Source: an uncultured Acidobacteriota bacterium
GTDB lineage: Bacteria > Acidobacteriota > Blastocatellia > Pyrinomonadales > Pyrinomonadaceae
Direction of reading: 5' to 3'
NCBI GenBank assembly: GCA_937859595.1
Contig: CALMAH010000011.1
Location: 62,001 to 126,000, forward strand
Length of the DNA: 64,000 nucleotides
Part shown: piece after piece, positions 1 through 8,990 of the stretch
Layout: each line of letters opens with the position of its first letter
Position numbering within the stretch: position 1 is the first letter of the stretch
Made by a program: the position numbers and the translations under genes
Notes under the pieces: model-generated
The model's input: the letters and a program-made list of their open reading frames with translations, nothing else
Told to the model about the DNA's origin: nothing
The model's database searches: none

Positions 1-96
1 CGTACGCACCGCGGCGATCGTAGGCATCTGCAGGGCGTTCTGACTGGCTTTGTTTTCGGTGGGTACGGCCTGGGATGGTTTGGTCTGGTGGGTCAT
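1..96 (-). CDS. N-terminal fragment of an unknown protein (runs off the window)
   Basis: A reading frame opens at ATG 96 on the minus strand and stays open for 32 codons to the window edge. The start is supported by an AAGAGGAG Shine-Dalgarno sequence six bases upstream. The visible N-terminus is polar, rich in Gln, Thr and Ala, and has no signal peptide, so a cytoplasmic protein or a disordered N-terminal tail is likely. It lies 150 bp downstream of mqnA in the same direction. No function can be assigned from 32 residues. Confidence 0.6.
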   Translation of the reverse strand, partial: MTHQTKPSQAVPTENKASQNALQMPTIAAVRT

Positions 97-248
97 GCGA
101 GGCTCCTCTTGGTCTCACTAACCATCTCCTTGCTCACTATTGTTGTAGCTGCTGCGATCTATGGTATCTCGACACGCGGTCCCCTTGAGAGCCTGCTTCG
201 TTTGGTGACCTACGGCCGCAGGTTGGCCAGAGACCGTGTCGGAGATAC

Positions 249-1076
249 TTATAAAAACCTCAGGGGTCTAAACCTCGGGATCAAGCCATTCTTTTCGGCG
301 AGTTCGAAATAGAGGTCAATTCCACGGCGCATAGTATCGTCTATCGAGTAAGCGATGCTGTCCGTCAGGTACTCTACTAGCTCCTCGCCGCTCATATACA
401 ACTCCTCTTCGTAGTTTGCTGCGATCTGATCGATATGCGCGAGCCCCTCATCGCGAGCAGCTGCAAAATCAATTCCGATCTCATCTCGCTTTGTCATCCA
501 CATCGCAAATACAAACCCCAAACCGGTATACTGATGCCAAAGTTCAGCAAGATCAAACGATCTTAGATTGTGGATCTTAGATCTTGGATTTGAATCCACG
601 TTCCGTGTGGCGTGTTCCGCAATTGCCAGCGCCGGGTCGCCAATTAGAAGAGCCGCGTCCGAAGAGGCGAGCATCGAATCAAGATCGGGCTCGGCATCTC
701 GCCACTCGGGCTCGAACCCTAGAAATTCACGAAATATGATCTTGGTCAGCACGACCGATGTTTTTGACGAAACATCCAGAGAGACTGTCTTTACACCTTC
801 CAGATCCCGGCCATCTGTTACGAGACAAACACTCTGAACCCTGGTTTTCGCGCCAACACAGACATCAGGGATCAGTTTCACCCCGTCAATGAACTGCGAG
901 GCGATCACCGGAACAAGTGCCGCCTCTACTCGATCTTGCGAGAGCAACTCAGCCGAGCGCGCAGGCGCATTATCAAGTATCAGTTCGACCTTGCCGTGGT
1001 TTTGCCCATAAAGGAACGACCATACGAGCGGTGCCGTGTTCGAGTAGCTCGAAGCCGATATCCGTAAAATACTCAT
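249..1076 (-). CDS. mqnA: Chorismate dehydratase MqnA (futalosine menaquinone pathway)
   Basis: MqnA dehydrates chorismate to 3-enolpyruvylbenzoate, the first step of the futalosine route to menaquinone. The 275-residue protein has the periplasmic-binding-protein-like fold expected of the family: N-terminal ISASSYSNTAPLVW, a substrate-pocket region around NAPARSAELL, and the ALLIGDPAL segment near residue 145. Length is normal for MqnA. The family usually passes directly from the GDPAL helix to the DLxELW segment; here about 17 extra residues (NVDSNPRSKIHNLRS) sit between them, encoded by a small palindromic repeat. No clear ribosome-binding site precedes ATG 1076. A GNAT gene ends 18 bp upstream and may be cotranscribed. 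No other mqn gene is visible here. Confidence 0.9.
   Translation of the reverse strand: MSILRISASSYSNTAPLVWSFLYGQNHGKVELILDNAPARSAELLSQDRVEAALVPVIASQFIDGVKLIPDVCVGAKTRVQSVCLVTDGRDLEGVKTVSLDVSSKTSVVLTKIIFREFLGFEPEWRDAEPDLDSMLASSDAALLIGDPALAIAEHATRNVDSNPRSKIHNLRSFDLAELWHQYTGLGFVFAMWMTKRDEIGIDFAAARDEGLAHIDQIAANYEEELYMSGEELVEYLTDSIAYSIDDTMRRGIDLYFELAEKNGLIPRFRPLRFL
570..599. repeat. Short palindromic repeat inside mqnA
   Basis: GTGGAT at 570-575 pairs with ATCCAC at 594-599, and the interior and left flank contain two copies of GATCTTAGAT (559-568 and 574-583). The element is read in frame as part of MqnA, where it adds a polar linker between two conserved blocks. The low-complexity GGATTTG-like composition resembles the heptamer repeats at 31698-31734 and 32099-32132. 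Confidence 0.5.
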
Positions 1077-1094
1077 CAGTAAATATTGATAATG

Positions 1095-1379
1095 TCAGCC
1101 GCCGTAAACGTCCGCGTAATCATCGTTTCCCGTCAACTTTCTCAGCGCAAATGGGCATGTTGCAAATATCTTCAGTCCATTCGCCCTTGCATGCTCAGCC
1201 GCGGCGTCCAGCAGTTTTTCCCCGACACCTTGCCCGCGAAGGCTTTCATCAACCTGGGTATGGTCGATTATAAATCCGGTCTCGCCCGCCTTTGAATAGG
1301 TCATTTCCGCAAGCCGCTTGCCCTCGCCTTTGATGATGAAAGCCCCGCGGCCCCCTGCTTCAATGTGCTTGATATCCAT
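1095..1379 (-). CDS. Small GNAT-family N-acetyltransferase (YidJ-type)
   Basis: A compact 94-residue acetyltransferase of the single-domain GCN5-related type. It shows the acetyl-CoA pyrophosphate loop QVDESLRGQGVGEKLLDAA, which matches the family R/QxxGxG/A signature, followed by the AxxHARANGL helix and a short C-terminal strand with FATCPFALRKL. The substrate is unknown; small GNATs of this type are often annotated only by fold. ATG 1379 is preferred over an upstream TTG at 1397 because of the codon and a GGGA sequence upstream. It precedes mqnA by 18 bp on the same strand. Confidence 0.8.
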   Translation of the reverse strand: MDIKHIEAGGRGAFIIKGEGKRLAEMTYSKAGETGFIIDHTQVDESLRGQGVGEKLLDAAAEHARANGLKIFATCPFALRKLTGNDDYADVYGG

Positions 1380-1493
1380 AAATTGATTTTCCCGCAAAGA
1401 TCCATAGACACAAAACGGTATTTCGAGGTTTGACGCCAGATATCGAGCGTTCGCAGCATTGCTCAGCTTCGCGGGGTCAACTATTCTAATTGG

Positions 1494-2129
1494 GTGACCA
1501 TCTACGATATTACTGTCCCCATAAGTGAATCGGTGCCCATCTATGAGGGAGACCCAAAGGCCGTCATCGAAACATTTCTTGCAATGGCCGATGGCGGGCC
1601 TGCGAATGTTTCAAAGCTTTGCTTTGGAGCACACACCGGAACCCACGTCGATGCACCAAATCATTTCATCGAAGGAACGCGGCGGGTGGAGGATCTGGAA
1701 CTCGATAAGATGATCGGCGCATGCACCGTGGTCGAGATCCCTGGGGATGTTCTCGCGATCGAACCCGAACATCTCGCAGGGATCGGCGCGGCGGAACGCA
1801 TCTTGTTCAAAACGCGCAACTCCGCATTCTGGAACACGCCTGAAGATGGCTTTCGCACGGATTTCACTTACATTTCCCCTGATGCGGCACGTTTGCTTGC
1901 CGAACGCCGGTTGAAACTGGTCGGTATCGATTATCTATCGGTAGAAAAGTTTGGCTCTGATGCTTTCCCGACCCATATCGCTCTTCTTGAGAAAGAGATC
2001 GTCATTCTCGAAGGGCTTGACCTTCGCAATGTCCCAGCCGGCGACTACGAGCTTGTTTGTCTGCCCCTGAAATACTTTGGCGGAAAGGGTGATGGTGCAC
2101 CCGCCCGAACGGTCTTATTAAAAAAATGA
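1494..2129 (+). CDS. Metal-dependent cyclase / kynurenine formamidase-like hydrolase
   Basis: This belongs to the cyclase family (PF04199) that includes bacterial kynurenine formamidase KynB. The metal-binding signature HTGTHVDAPNHF lies near residues 47-58, and the N-terminal DITVPISESVPIYEGDP block is typical. Length (211 aa) fits the family. No other kynurenine pathway gene is nearby, so hydrolysis of N-formylkynurenine is only one possibility; related proteins act on isatin or other cyclic amides. It starts with GTG at 1494 and its stop overlaps the next gene by 4 bp (ATGA), which implies translational coupling with the alkyltransferase-like gene. Confidence 0.8.
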   Translation: MTIYDITVPISESVPIYEGDPKAVIETFLAMADGGPANVSKLCFGAHTGTHVDAPNHFIEGTRRVEDLELDKMIGACTVVEIPGDVLAIEPEHLAGIGAAERILFKTRNSAFWNTPEDGFRTDFTYISPDAARLLAERRLKLVGIDYLSVEKFGSDAFPTHIALLEKEIVILEGLDLRNVPAGDYELVCLPLKYFGGKGDGAPARTVLLKK

Positions 2130-2494
2130 ACGTTAATGACAAAGGCTACAGAGAGCGCGTTTACGAGCTTGTAAAGCAGATACCTTCGGGCCGTGTGATG
2201 ACCTATGGCCAGATCGCGAATATACTTGGCGAGGGCTATACCGCGCGAACCGTTGGTTTTGTAATGCACGGCGCCGATACTGAAAATGTTCCGTGGCAGC
2301 GGGTGATAAATTCACAAGGGAAATGCTCGACCGGCAAAATGACCATCCCTGTAAACCTTCAGCAATCAATGCTTGAACAGGAAGGTGTGATTTTCGACGC
2401 CAAAGGCAGGTGCGATCTTGGTAAATACTTGTGGCATCCCGAAGGCGTCGGGGAGATAGACGATGTCCAGTTCGGGCTATTTACAGGCAGCTAG
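2126..2494 (+). CDS. Alkyltransferase-like protein (MGMT family, no active-site Cys)
   Basis: The 122-residue protein is the DNA-binding domain of the O6-methylguanine-DNA methyltransferase family. The helix-turn-helix has the base-flipping arginine in ARTVG (residues 40-44). The catalytic PCHR motif is replaced by PWQR (residues 56-59, Trp57 in place of Cys), so it cannot accept alkyl groups. Known alkyltransferase-like proteins (Atl1, eAtl) with this change bind O6-alkylguanine and hand lesions to nucleotide excision repair. The C-terminal GKYLWHPEG resembles the family. It is coupled to the upstream cyclase by a 4-bp overlap, though I see no functional link. Confidence 0.88.
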   Translation: MNVNDKGYRERVYELVKQIPSGRVMTYGQIANILGEGYTARTVGFVMHGADTENVPWQRVINSQGKCSTGKMTIPVNLQQSMLEQEGVIFDAKGRCDLGKYLWHPEGVGEIDDVQFGLFTGS

Positions 2495-2531
2495 GTTCAC
2501 TTCCTGATTATCTATGCCGCCGTCTCGGCCT

Positions 2532-3398
2532 TCATCTTCCCCATTTCAGCTTGTTCCTCAATACATCGAAATAATTTCGGTTCGGCGGTTGCACTAGGTT
2601 AAACGTCGTAGAGCTTTTGCGAATAATTACCCGGTCATTGGAGTGCATTGCGTATCCGGTCTGCCCGTCAAGGGTCAGTACCACTCCCTCATTTTCGTTC
2701 TTCAAGACCAGCTCTATCTCGGCATCGTCCGGAACGACTATCGGCCGATTGGTAAGAGTAAACGGACAGATCGGGGTAAGGACGACCGCGTTCATTGAAG
2801 GGTAAATTATCGGCCCGCCGGCCGACAGATTGTATGCTGTCGAGCCCGTCGGAGTTGCAACTATCAGGCCGTCAGAGCGGAATGAGTTAACAAACAGGCC
2901 ATTCAGACGGACCTCTATTTCTATAATGCGGGCAATAGCTGCTTTGTTAATGACCACATCGTTTAAAACGCGGCCCTCGGCTAGCTTTTCCTTACCCCGC
3001 CAGTGCTCAGCGTCGAGCAAGACGCGCCGGTCAACCTCGTAATTACCCTCAAAGATAGCCTCCAGAGCGGAGTACATCTCCTCTATCCGGAAATCGGTCA
3101 AATATCCCAGGCTTCCGTAGTTGATCCCCAGTACCAGTGGCTCACCGACGCCCGAAAGCCGCGCTGTCGATATCATAGTACCGTCACCGCCAAGAACCAC
3201 GGTCAGATCGGCCATTTGTACTAAACGCTGGCCAGACGGTACAGACCCATCGGTTGATCCTGCCGGGCAAAAAGGCTCGCCGGCCACCTCGACCGACTTT
3301 CCCCGAAGCCAATCAGCCAGTTCGCAAGCTGTTTTCCAGGCATCCGCATTATTCGGTTTCACAATAATGCCGACCGTCCTGGGAGGTTCTTTTGCCAT
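2532..3398 (-). CDS. nadK: NAD kinase
   Basis: NadK phosphorylates NAD to NADP in the cytoplasm. The GGDGT motif is at residues 70-74, followed by GINYGSLGYLTDF, an ND pair in VLNDVVIN at the position of the usual NE/D motif, and the SDGLIVATPTGSTAY loop that binds the nucleotide. Length of 288 aa is normal. ATG 3398 is preceded by GGAG only four bases away, slightly close. It converges with the alkyltransferase-like gene and is divergent from the PpiD-like gene across 250 bp in which I see no further gene. Confidence 0.95.
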   Translation of the reverse strand: MAKEPPRTVGIIVKPNNADAWKTACELADWLRGKSVEVAGEPFCPAGSTDGSVPSGQRLVQMADLTVVLGGDGTMISTARLSGVGEPLVLGINYGSLGYLTDFRIEEMYSALEAIFEGNYEVDRRVLLDAEHWRGKEKLAEGRVLNDVVINKAAIARIIEIEVRLNGLFVNSFRSDGLIVATPTGSTAYNLSAGGPIIYPSMNAVVLTPICPFTLTNRPIVVPDDAEIELVLKNENEGVVLTLDGQTGYAMHSNDRVIIRKSSTTFNLVQPPNRNYFDVLRNKLKWGR

Positions 3399-3648
3399 AA
3401 TCTCCTCGCGTTCTTCGATGTTCGAAAAGGTCCTTGCTGCTCAGTATTTACGAAAAGCCGCGAAATTTCAATTGTCGGCTTCGTTCAAACCCGGCCGATC
3501 CGGTAGGCCGAGTGCAGTGATGCCGTTACCCAATAAGAGGCAGAAATTCTCTTGCGAAGAGCATCTGAAAATTGAACTGGAAGCCGGCTTTTTGTTAAAA
3601 TAATGGTTTGCCCGTAAACACAGGATCATTATCTGTAGGTGATATCAA

Positions 3649-5631
3649 ATGTTAAAGTTCATTTCTCGTCTTGAGAAGACGCGCAGTTTCATTCTTCTCG
3701 CTTTTGCTGTCGTTATGGTGGCGAGTCTTGTTTTCTTCTACGCCCCAACTCGCGGTGACATTGCGGGCGATCTGCAGCGGAGCACGGAATCGGCCGCCAG
3801 GGTTTCTGGCGAAACGATCACTGTGGGCGAGGTCGCGCGGGAAAAGGAATCTGCCTCAAGAAGAATGCAGGGACGGCCCGTTCCAGCACGGATGATACTT
3901 GATAGTCTTATCGGCAGCAGGATCATTCGTGTCGAGGCTGCTCGGCTGGGTCTTCGTGCTTCGGATGCTGAAGTTGCGGCCGAGCTGCGTCGTCAGTTCA
4001 AGCCGGAGGACGGTAAGCCATTCGATCAGCAGCGTTATGAACAGAACATCGTAGAGCAGTTCGGCAGCATAGCCGCATTTGAAGAGGGTGTGCGCGATGA
4101 CCTCAGCGGAAATCGGCTGCGGGCCTATGTTACGTCGGGCGTTACCGTTACTGAAGAAGAGGTCCTGAGAGATTTTCAGCGTCGAAACACCAAGTTCGAC
4201 ATATCATATGTGCTTTTGTCTCCTGCCGAACTTGCAAAGAGCATTACACCTACGGAAGAGGAGTTGCGTGACTATTTTGAACGGAATAAGCAGGCGTACT
4301 ACATCAGCGTCCCCCAGAAGAAGATCCGCTATGTTTTCCTAAGAACATCGAAAGTTGGCGAGCGTTTGCCTATCGCCGACGAAGACCTGCGTGCAGAGTA
4401 CGACCGACTGCCGGAAGATAAGAAGATCGCAGGGGTGTTGGGACGCGAGATAGTTCTGCGAGTTGCGAAACCTGAATTTGACGGGCAGGTATTCGAAAAA
4501 GCTACGTCCATCATTCAACGGCTTCGTAAGGACGGTGAAAACGTCTCCGAGGACGCGTTTGCTGAGCTTGCCCGCGGTCAGTCGGAAACCGGAAGTGCAT
4601 CTCGCGGCGGCAGTTTGCCCGGCCCGGTTCGGGAGAACCCGAATAACCCGGAGGACCCCTACCAACGCCTTTTGGCAATGCAGCCGGGACAGGTCTCTGA
4701 ACCTATCAGTTACCAGGGGAGGTATTTCATTCTTTGGCGAGGCGATGCTGTTCCAAAGCCATTTGAGGAAGCTCGCCGAGAACTGGAGGTCAGCCTCAGA
4801 AACCGCCGAGCCTATGCTGAGAACGCAGAGCTTGCGAAAAGGGTCGCGGCAGCATTGAAGGAAAACCGTGACGTTGAGGCCACCGCAAAGGCATTCGCAT
4901 CGGAGGCCAATATGACCGCCTCTGAGATGGTCCGCGAAACCGAGTTCATCAAACCGGGTGACAACGTCGAGTTCATTGGCGTTTCGCCTCAGTTCGAAGA
5001 AGGCATAGCGTCGCTCGAAAAACCAAATGATGTCGGAGACGAGGTGCCGGTCCCGGAGGGGTTTGCGGTGCCCTTGCTTGTCGATCGCAAGGAGCCGCGC
5101 GATAGGGAGTTTGCTGAAGTGCGCGATCAGCTTGTCGAGGTGGTCAAACTCGAGAAAGCCAGGGCGGAGATAGAAAACATCGCCCGGCAGATCGCCTCCG
5201 GAGCCGGTTCGCCAACCGCGCTTGCCGCTGCGGCGCAGGCACGAGGCCAGAAGGCAGAGGAGTCGAAGAGCTTTATTCTCGGCTCACCGCTGGGCGAGGG
5301 CCCGTCTGCGACCACGAGTGGGCAACTAGAGGACGCGATCTACGCCCTTCGTCCCGGCGAGGTCACCAAGGAACCGATCAAGATCGGTGAGAACTATTAT
5401 ATAGTCGGAGTCAGCAGCCGTGAGGAAGCTAACATGGAGGACTTTGTCCGGCAACGCGATTCGCTGACGGAACAAATGCTCAATCGAAAGCGGAGCGACG
5501 TATTTTTCGATTATCTGAACGCAACTCGCCGACGAATGGAATCCGCCGGGCAGGTGCGGATCTTCGAAGATGCCCTGGCCCGAATCGATACCGCTGACAA
5601 CGGCGTGCCTTTTAGCCTGCCCAATATGTAG
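3649..5631 (+). CDS. Membrane-anchored PpiD/SurA-like peptidyl-prolyl isomerase
   Basis: This 660-residue foldase has one N-terminal transmembrane segment (about residues 12-32, FILLAFAVVMVASLVFFYA) after a short cytoplasmic tail, as in PpiD. A SurA_N-like chaperone region covers roughly 40-190. A parvulin-type rotamase domain follows around 280-370, with FAELARGQSETGSASRGGSL and GQVSEPISYQGRYFILW. A second, divergent rotamase-like segment is recognisable near 565-595 (GQLEDAIYALRPGEVTKEPI). It probably helps proteins leaving the Sec translocon to fold in the periplasm. It is monocistronic, divergent from nadK and convergent with the transporter gene. Confidence 0.88.
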   Translation: MLKFISRLEKTRSFILLAFAVVMVASLVFFYAPTRGDIAGDLQRSTESAARVSGETITVGEVAREKESASRRMQGRPVPARMILDSLIGSRIIRVEAARLGLRASDAEVAAELRRQFKPEDGKPFDQQRYEQNIVEQFGSIAAFEEGVRDDLSGNRLRAYVTSGVTVTEEEVLRDFQRRNTKFDISYVLLSPAELAKSITPTEEELRDYFERNKQAYYISVPQKKIRYVFLRTSKVGERLPIADEDLRAEYDRLPEDKKIAGVLGREIVLRVAKPEFDGQVFEKATSIIQRLRKDGENVSEDAFAELARGQSETGSASRGGSLPGPVRENPNNPEDPYQRLLAMQPGQVSEPISYQGRYFILWRGDAVPKPFEEARRELEVSLRNRRAYAENAELAKRVAAALKENRDVEATAKAFASEANMTASEMVRETEFIKPGDNVEFIGVSPQFEEGIASLEKPNDVGDEVPVPEGFAVPLLVDRKEPRDREFAEVRDQLVEVVKLEKARAEIENIARQIASGAGSPTALAAAAQARGQKAEESKSFILGSPLGEGPSATTSGQLEDAIYALRPGEVTKEPIKIGENYYIVGVSSREEANMEDFVRQRDSLTEQMLNRKRSDVFFDYLNATRRRMESAGQVRIFEDALARIDTADNGVPFSLPNM

Positions 5632-5672
5632 TCCATTACGTGAGTTGCGGGGGTCGATCTTTTCGGTCGGCC

Positions 5673-7106
5673 TTACCACCATCCGAGCAGTTTCCACCAG
5701 GCCGCACCTATCACGGCCCAAATGAGAATATTAACAACCGACGCGGCAAATCCCACTATCCACCATTGACGGAGAGTGACGTATCCGGTTCCAAAGTAGA
5801 TCGGAGCCGGTGTCGTCCCGTAGTGAGTAAGACCTGCATTCAGGTTCGAAAAATGGGCGAGAAGCAAGACAGCCAGGCCGGCCGGAGCACCTGCGACAAG
5901 AGTTACTGCAAGAAACGGCACGAACATAGCCAGCACATGGGCCGTTATCGAAGCGAACAGATAGTGCGTATAGAAATAGACAAGGGCGATCAGTGCCAAG
6001 GCCGCCACCCATCCAAACCCGGACGTCTGACCACCGACAAAGCCGGCAAACAGTTGGGTCAGGCCGGTATTGCTTAATGCGGCGGCCATATTCACAAGGC
6101 CTCCGTACCACACGAAGACGGACCAGGCCGCCTGTTCGCCCATCAGGTCGCGCCAATCTATGACCCTTGTGACCAGTAGTGCACAGATACCTGACATTGC
6201 GACTATCGCCGTATCCACGGAATGGAGATGGTCTTTGGTCGTCCAAAAGACCACTACAGAAACGAGAACGCAGAACATCAGCCATTCCTGCCGCTTCATC
6301 GGCCCAAGTTTCTCCAACTCACCCGTGGCGAATTGAGCGGCAGCGGGCGTCTCTTTAACTTCCGGTGGTGAAAGTCGAAATATCAGATATGGAACCGCGA
6401 CCAGCGAAACCAATGCCGGCACGATCGCCGCGGCAAACCATGTAAGGTAGCCGATCTGAATATCCGTGTTTTTCTGCACAAGATCGGCAATGATGATATT
6501 TGAGGCCTGTCCTGTTATGAAAGTCGCACAGATGATAACGTCGGCCTGATACAGCAGAGTCATCAGATATGTTCCCAGCCGTCTGGCAGTACCGTCATAA
6601 GGCCGGGAATCATATGTTTCGCAGATACTTCTGGCGATCGGCAGGATGACGCCACCGTTTCTGGCCGAATTCGATGGGATAACAGAGGCCAGAACGAAAT
6701 CGGTCGCGATAAGTGCGTAGCCGAGACCCACTGTCCGACCTCCAAGAAGCCGAACAAAGTGCAGGGCTGTTCGACGGCCGAGGCCGGTCTTTATCATTCC
6801 AACAGAGAGAAAAAAGGCCGCCAACACCAGCCATACGACCGGTTCAGAATAGCCCTTTAGAGCCTCGGTAGGGGTCAGTGCTCCGAACACGGCTGTTGCG
6901 ATGACACCAAGCAGCACCATGGCCGCCCCGGTAAGCGGTTGGACTATCGAACCGACTATGGTGGCGATAAAAATGGCAAAGAGCGTCCATGCCTCGCGGG
7001 AGATGGCTTCAGGCGGAGGGATGAGTGCGATCCCGAAGCCTATCATCAGCGTAAGCAGCCATCGCCACAGAACTTTTCTTCTCGGCCCTACAGGGTCATC
7101 GGCCAT
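5673..7106 (-). CDS. DASS/SLC13-family dicarboxylate (anion) transporter
   Basis: A 477-residue polytopic membrane protein of the divalent anion:sodium symporter superfamily, closest in appearance to the CitT / 2-oxoglutarate-malate translocator branch. Evidence is the duplicated substrate loops SNSARNGGVILPI near residue 150 and SNLNAGLTHYGTTPAPIYFG near residue 420, plus about 11-12 hydrophobic helices. It probably exchanges or imports C4/C5 dicarboxylates across the inner membrane; the exact substrate and coupling ion cannot be read from sequence. A terminator separates it from the upstream amino-acid symporter gene, so it is likely expressed alone. Confidence 0.87.
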   Translation of the reverse strand: MADDPVGPRRKVLWRWLLTLMIGFGIALIPPPEAISREAWTLFAIFIATIVGSIVQPLTGAAMVLLGVIATAVFGALTPTEALKGYSEPVVWLVLAAFFLSVGMIKTGLGRRTALHFVRLLGGRTVGLGYALIATDFVLASVIPSNSARNGGVILPIARSICETYDSRPYDGTARRLGTYLMTLLYQADVIICATFITGQASNIIIADLVQKNTDIQIGYLTWFAAAIVPALVSLVAVPYLIFRLSPPEVKETPAAAQFATGELEKLGPMKRQEWLMFCVLVSVVVFWTTKDHLHSVDTAIVAMSGICALLVTRVIDWRDLMGEQAAWSVFVWYGGLVNMAAALSNTGLTQLFAGFVGGQTSGFGWVAALALIALVYFYTHYLFASITAHVLAMFVPFLAVTLVAGAPAGLAVLLLAHFSNLNAGLTHYGTTPAPIYFGTGYVTLRQWWIVGFAASVVNILIWAVIGAAWWKLLGWW

Positions 7107-7117
7107 ACTCTATTGAG

Positions 7118-7150
7118 AAAAAGGCCACCCCGCAAAGAGATGGCCTTTTC
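7118..7150 (-). terminator. Rho-independent terminator of the AGCS symporter gene
   Basis: AAAAGGCCA (7119-7127) pairs with TGGCCTTTT (7141-7149). On the minus strand the stem ends in a run of five T. It lies between the symporter stop and the start of the DASS transporter gene. Confidence 0.75.
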
Positions 7151-7170
7151 AAAAAAGGTCACAAGATCGA

Positions 7171-8802
7171 CTATGCTTTTCCGATCGCCTTCAAATAACG
7201 GGCCAGTTCCTCGCGAACTCTTGGGAAAAGGAAGAACAGCCCGATCATATTCGGGAACACCATCGCCAGGATCATCGCGTCTGAGAACGCAAGAACTGAA
7301 CCGAGCGAAGCGGCCGCTCCGATAACGACGAACAGGCAGAAAAGCAGCTTGAACGTCAGATCGGCCAAGTTGGATCTGCCAAACAGATATTTCCACGACT
7401 GCAGGCCGTAGTAAGACCACGAGATCATCGTGGAAAAGGCAAACAACACGATCGCCACAGTCAGCACAATATTGAAGCCGGGCAGCACATCGTTATATGC
7501 CCTTGCAGTAAGGTCCACGCCGTTCACTGCTTGGCCATCGATCATGACATTTCCGCCGACTCCGCCATACTGGAAGAAATCACCCTGCATGTTGAACAAG
7601 ACAATTACTATCGCCGTCATTGTACAGATCACGACTGTGTCAATAAAGGGCTCAAGCAATGCCACGAGGCCCTCGCTAGCCGGATATTTTGTCCTAACGG
7701 CAGAGTGGGCTATAGCGGCTGAACCTGCGCCCGCTTCGTTTGAAAAGGCCGCACGCCTAAAGCCCTGAATGATCACTCCCGCAACACCGCCAACACCCGC
7801 TTCAGGAGTAAAAGCACCCGAGATGATCATGCCTATTGCAGCAGGCACTTCCGTAAGGTGAGCGAGAATGATTATGATCGAAGCGATGATGTAAATGACC
7901 GCCATCAACGGGACCAGCTTAGCGGTTACGTTGGCTATACGCTTGATACCGCCGATGATCACTATCGCAACCAAGATCGCCATCACAATACCGATCAGCG
8001 TTCTTGCGGCTCCGCTTTGCTGCAGATCGAACATCGTCGTGATCTGGCTTGTTGCCTGATTTGCCTGAAATGCGTTGCCGCCGCCGAGAGAACCGCCAAC
8101 GCAGAAAACAGCAAAGACCACGGCCAGTATCTTGCCAAGCCAGGCCAGGTTCATCTCACCCAGCCCGCGAGAAAGATAGTACATGGGTCCGCCGTGCACC
8201 GTACCGTCCGAATCTACATCGCGATATTTTACGCCGAGCGTACATTCGACGAACTTCGACGACATACCAAGTAAGCCGGCAATGATCATCCATAACGTCG
8301 CACCCGGGCCGCCGATTCCGACCGCGACTGCCACGCCGGCGATATTTCCCAACCCGACCGTACCCGAAACGGCGGTAGCGAGTGCCTGAAAATGGCTTAC
8401 CTCGCCATGCTTACCTTCGTCCCTTATCGTCCGAGGGATATCTCCGCTGTCCGTGATATGGACCTCCGCATGCGGATCCGCCTCGGCCATCTCTATGTCG
8501 TCATACTTTCCGCGTACGACGCTGAGCGCTAAGGGAAACTTGCGAATATTCACAAATCCGAAGACGACTGTGAAGAAGACCGCGCCTACGATCAGTAAAT
8601 ATAGTACTATCGGCAGATTGAACGGTTCCGGTAACGGAGCCGGATAGAAAACCAATGCTTCCCATCCATCCGCGTAAGGCTTGAACGCCTCATCTATCCT
8701 CTGGTCAAGGCCTTTTTCTCCGGCCTCTTGTGCAAAAGTAAGAAAGGGAAGAACGAACGCGGCAAACGATGCGGCCGCAATTTTCCGGACTTTGTGGTTC
8801 AT
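7171..8802 (-). CDS. Sodium:alanine/glycine symporter (AGCS family)
   Basis: An inner-membrane Na+-coupled amino-acid importer of 543 aa. The family signature GTVGLGNIAGVAVAVGIGGP is present near residue 150, followed by GMSSKFVECTLGVKYR and the conserved AAFSNEAGAGSAAIAHSA segment near 355. The N-terminus has an extra hydrophobic signal-like helix ending in FAQ, then a periplasmic stretch before the first conserved helix, a form seen in longer AGCS members. ATG 8802 has GAGGTG upstream and is preferred to GTG 8808. I looked for a glycine riboswitch in the 190-bp leader and saw none. Confidence 0.92.
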   Translation of the reverse strand: MNHKVRKIAAASFAAFVLPFLTFAQEAGEKGLDQRIDEAFKPYADGWEALVFYPAPLPEPFNLPIVLYLLIVGAVFFTVVFGFVNIRKFPLALSVVRGKYDDIEMAEADPHAEVHITDSGDIPRTIRDEGKHGEVSHFQALATAVSGTVGLGNIAGVAVAVGIGGPGATLWMIIAGLLGMSSKFVECTLGVKYRDVDSDGTVHGGPMYYLSRGLGEMNLAWLGKILAVVFAVFCVGGSLGGGNAFQANQATSQITTMFDLQQSGAARTLIGIVMAILVAIVIIGGIKRIANVTAKLVPLMAVIYIIASIIIILAHLTEVPAAIGMIISGAFTPEAGVGGVAGVIIQGFRRAAFSNEAGAGSAAIAHSAVRTKYPASEGLVALLEPFIDTVVICTMTAIVIVLFNMQGDFFQYGGVGGNVMIDGQAVNGVDLTARAYNDVLPGFNIVLTVAIVLFAFSTMISWSYYGLQSWKYLFGRSNLADLTFKLLFCLFVVIGAAASLGSVLAFSDAMILAMVFPNMIGLFFLFPRVREELARYLKAIGKA

Positions 8803-8990
8803 TTTCACCTCAAAAGACTAACAGGTTTTAGATCTTTTCTTTTCTTGGCGGCACGAATCGCCGCATTTTCGGGGACAGGTTTAATTCGTTGCATTGTATA
8901 ATCGGCTTTTCGGATTTACAAGCCTAAGTCCGCGGTGTCACGGTTTAATTTTTCTGACCCGACTACGCTGGATATCGCGAGAAAACGTAT

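Noticed and set aside
88-312. 74-codon plus-strand frame with a hydrophobic start
   Set aside because: It overlaps the mqnA 3' end, while a minus-strand gene with a strong Shine-Dalgarno sequence starts at 96; the hydrophobic stretch is not part of a convincing protein.
8803-8990. Glycine riboswitch upstream of the AGCS symporter
   Set aside because: No tandem aptamer-like conserved sequence or stems were recognisable in the leader.
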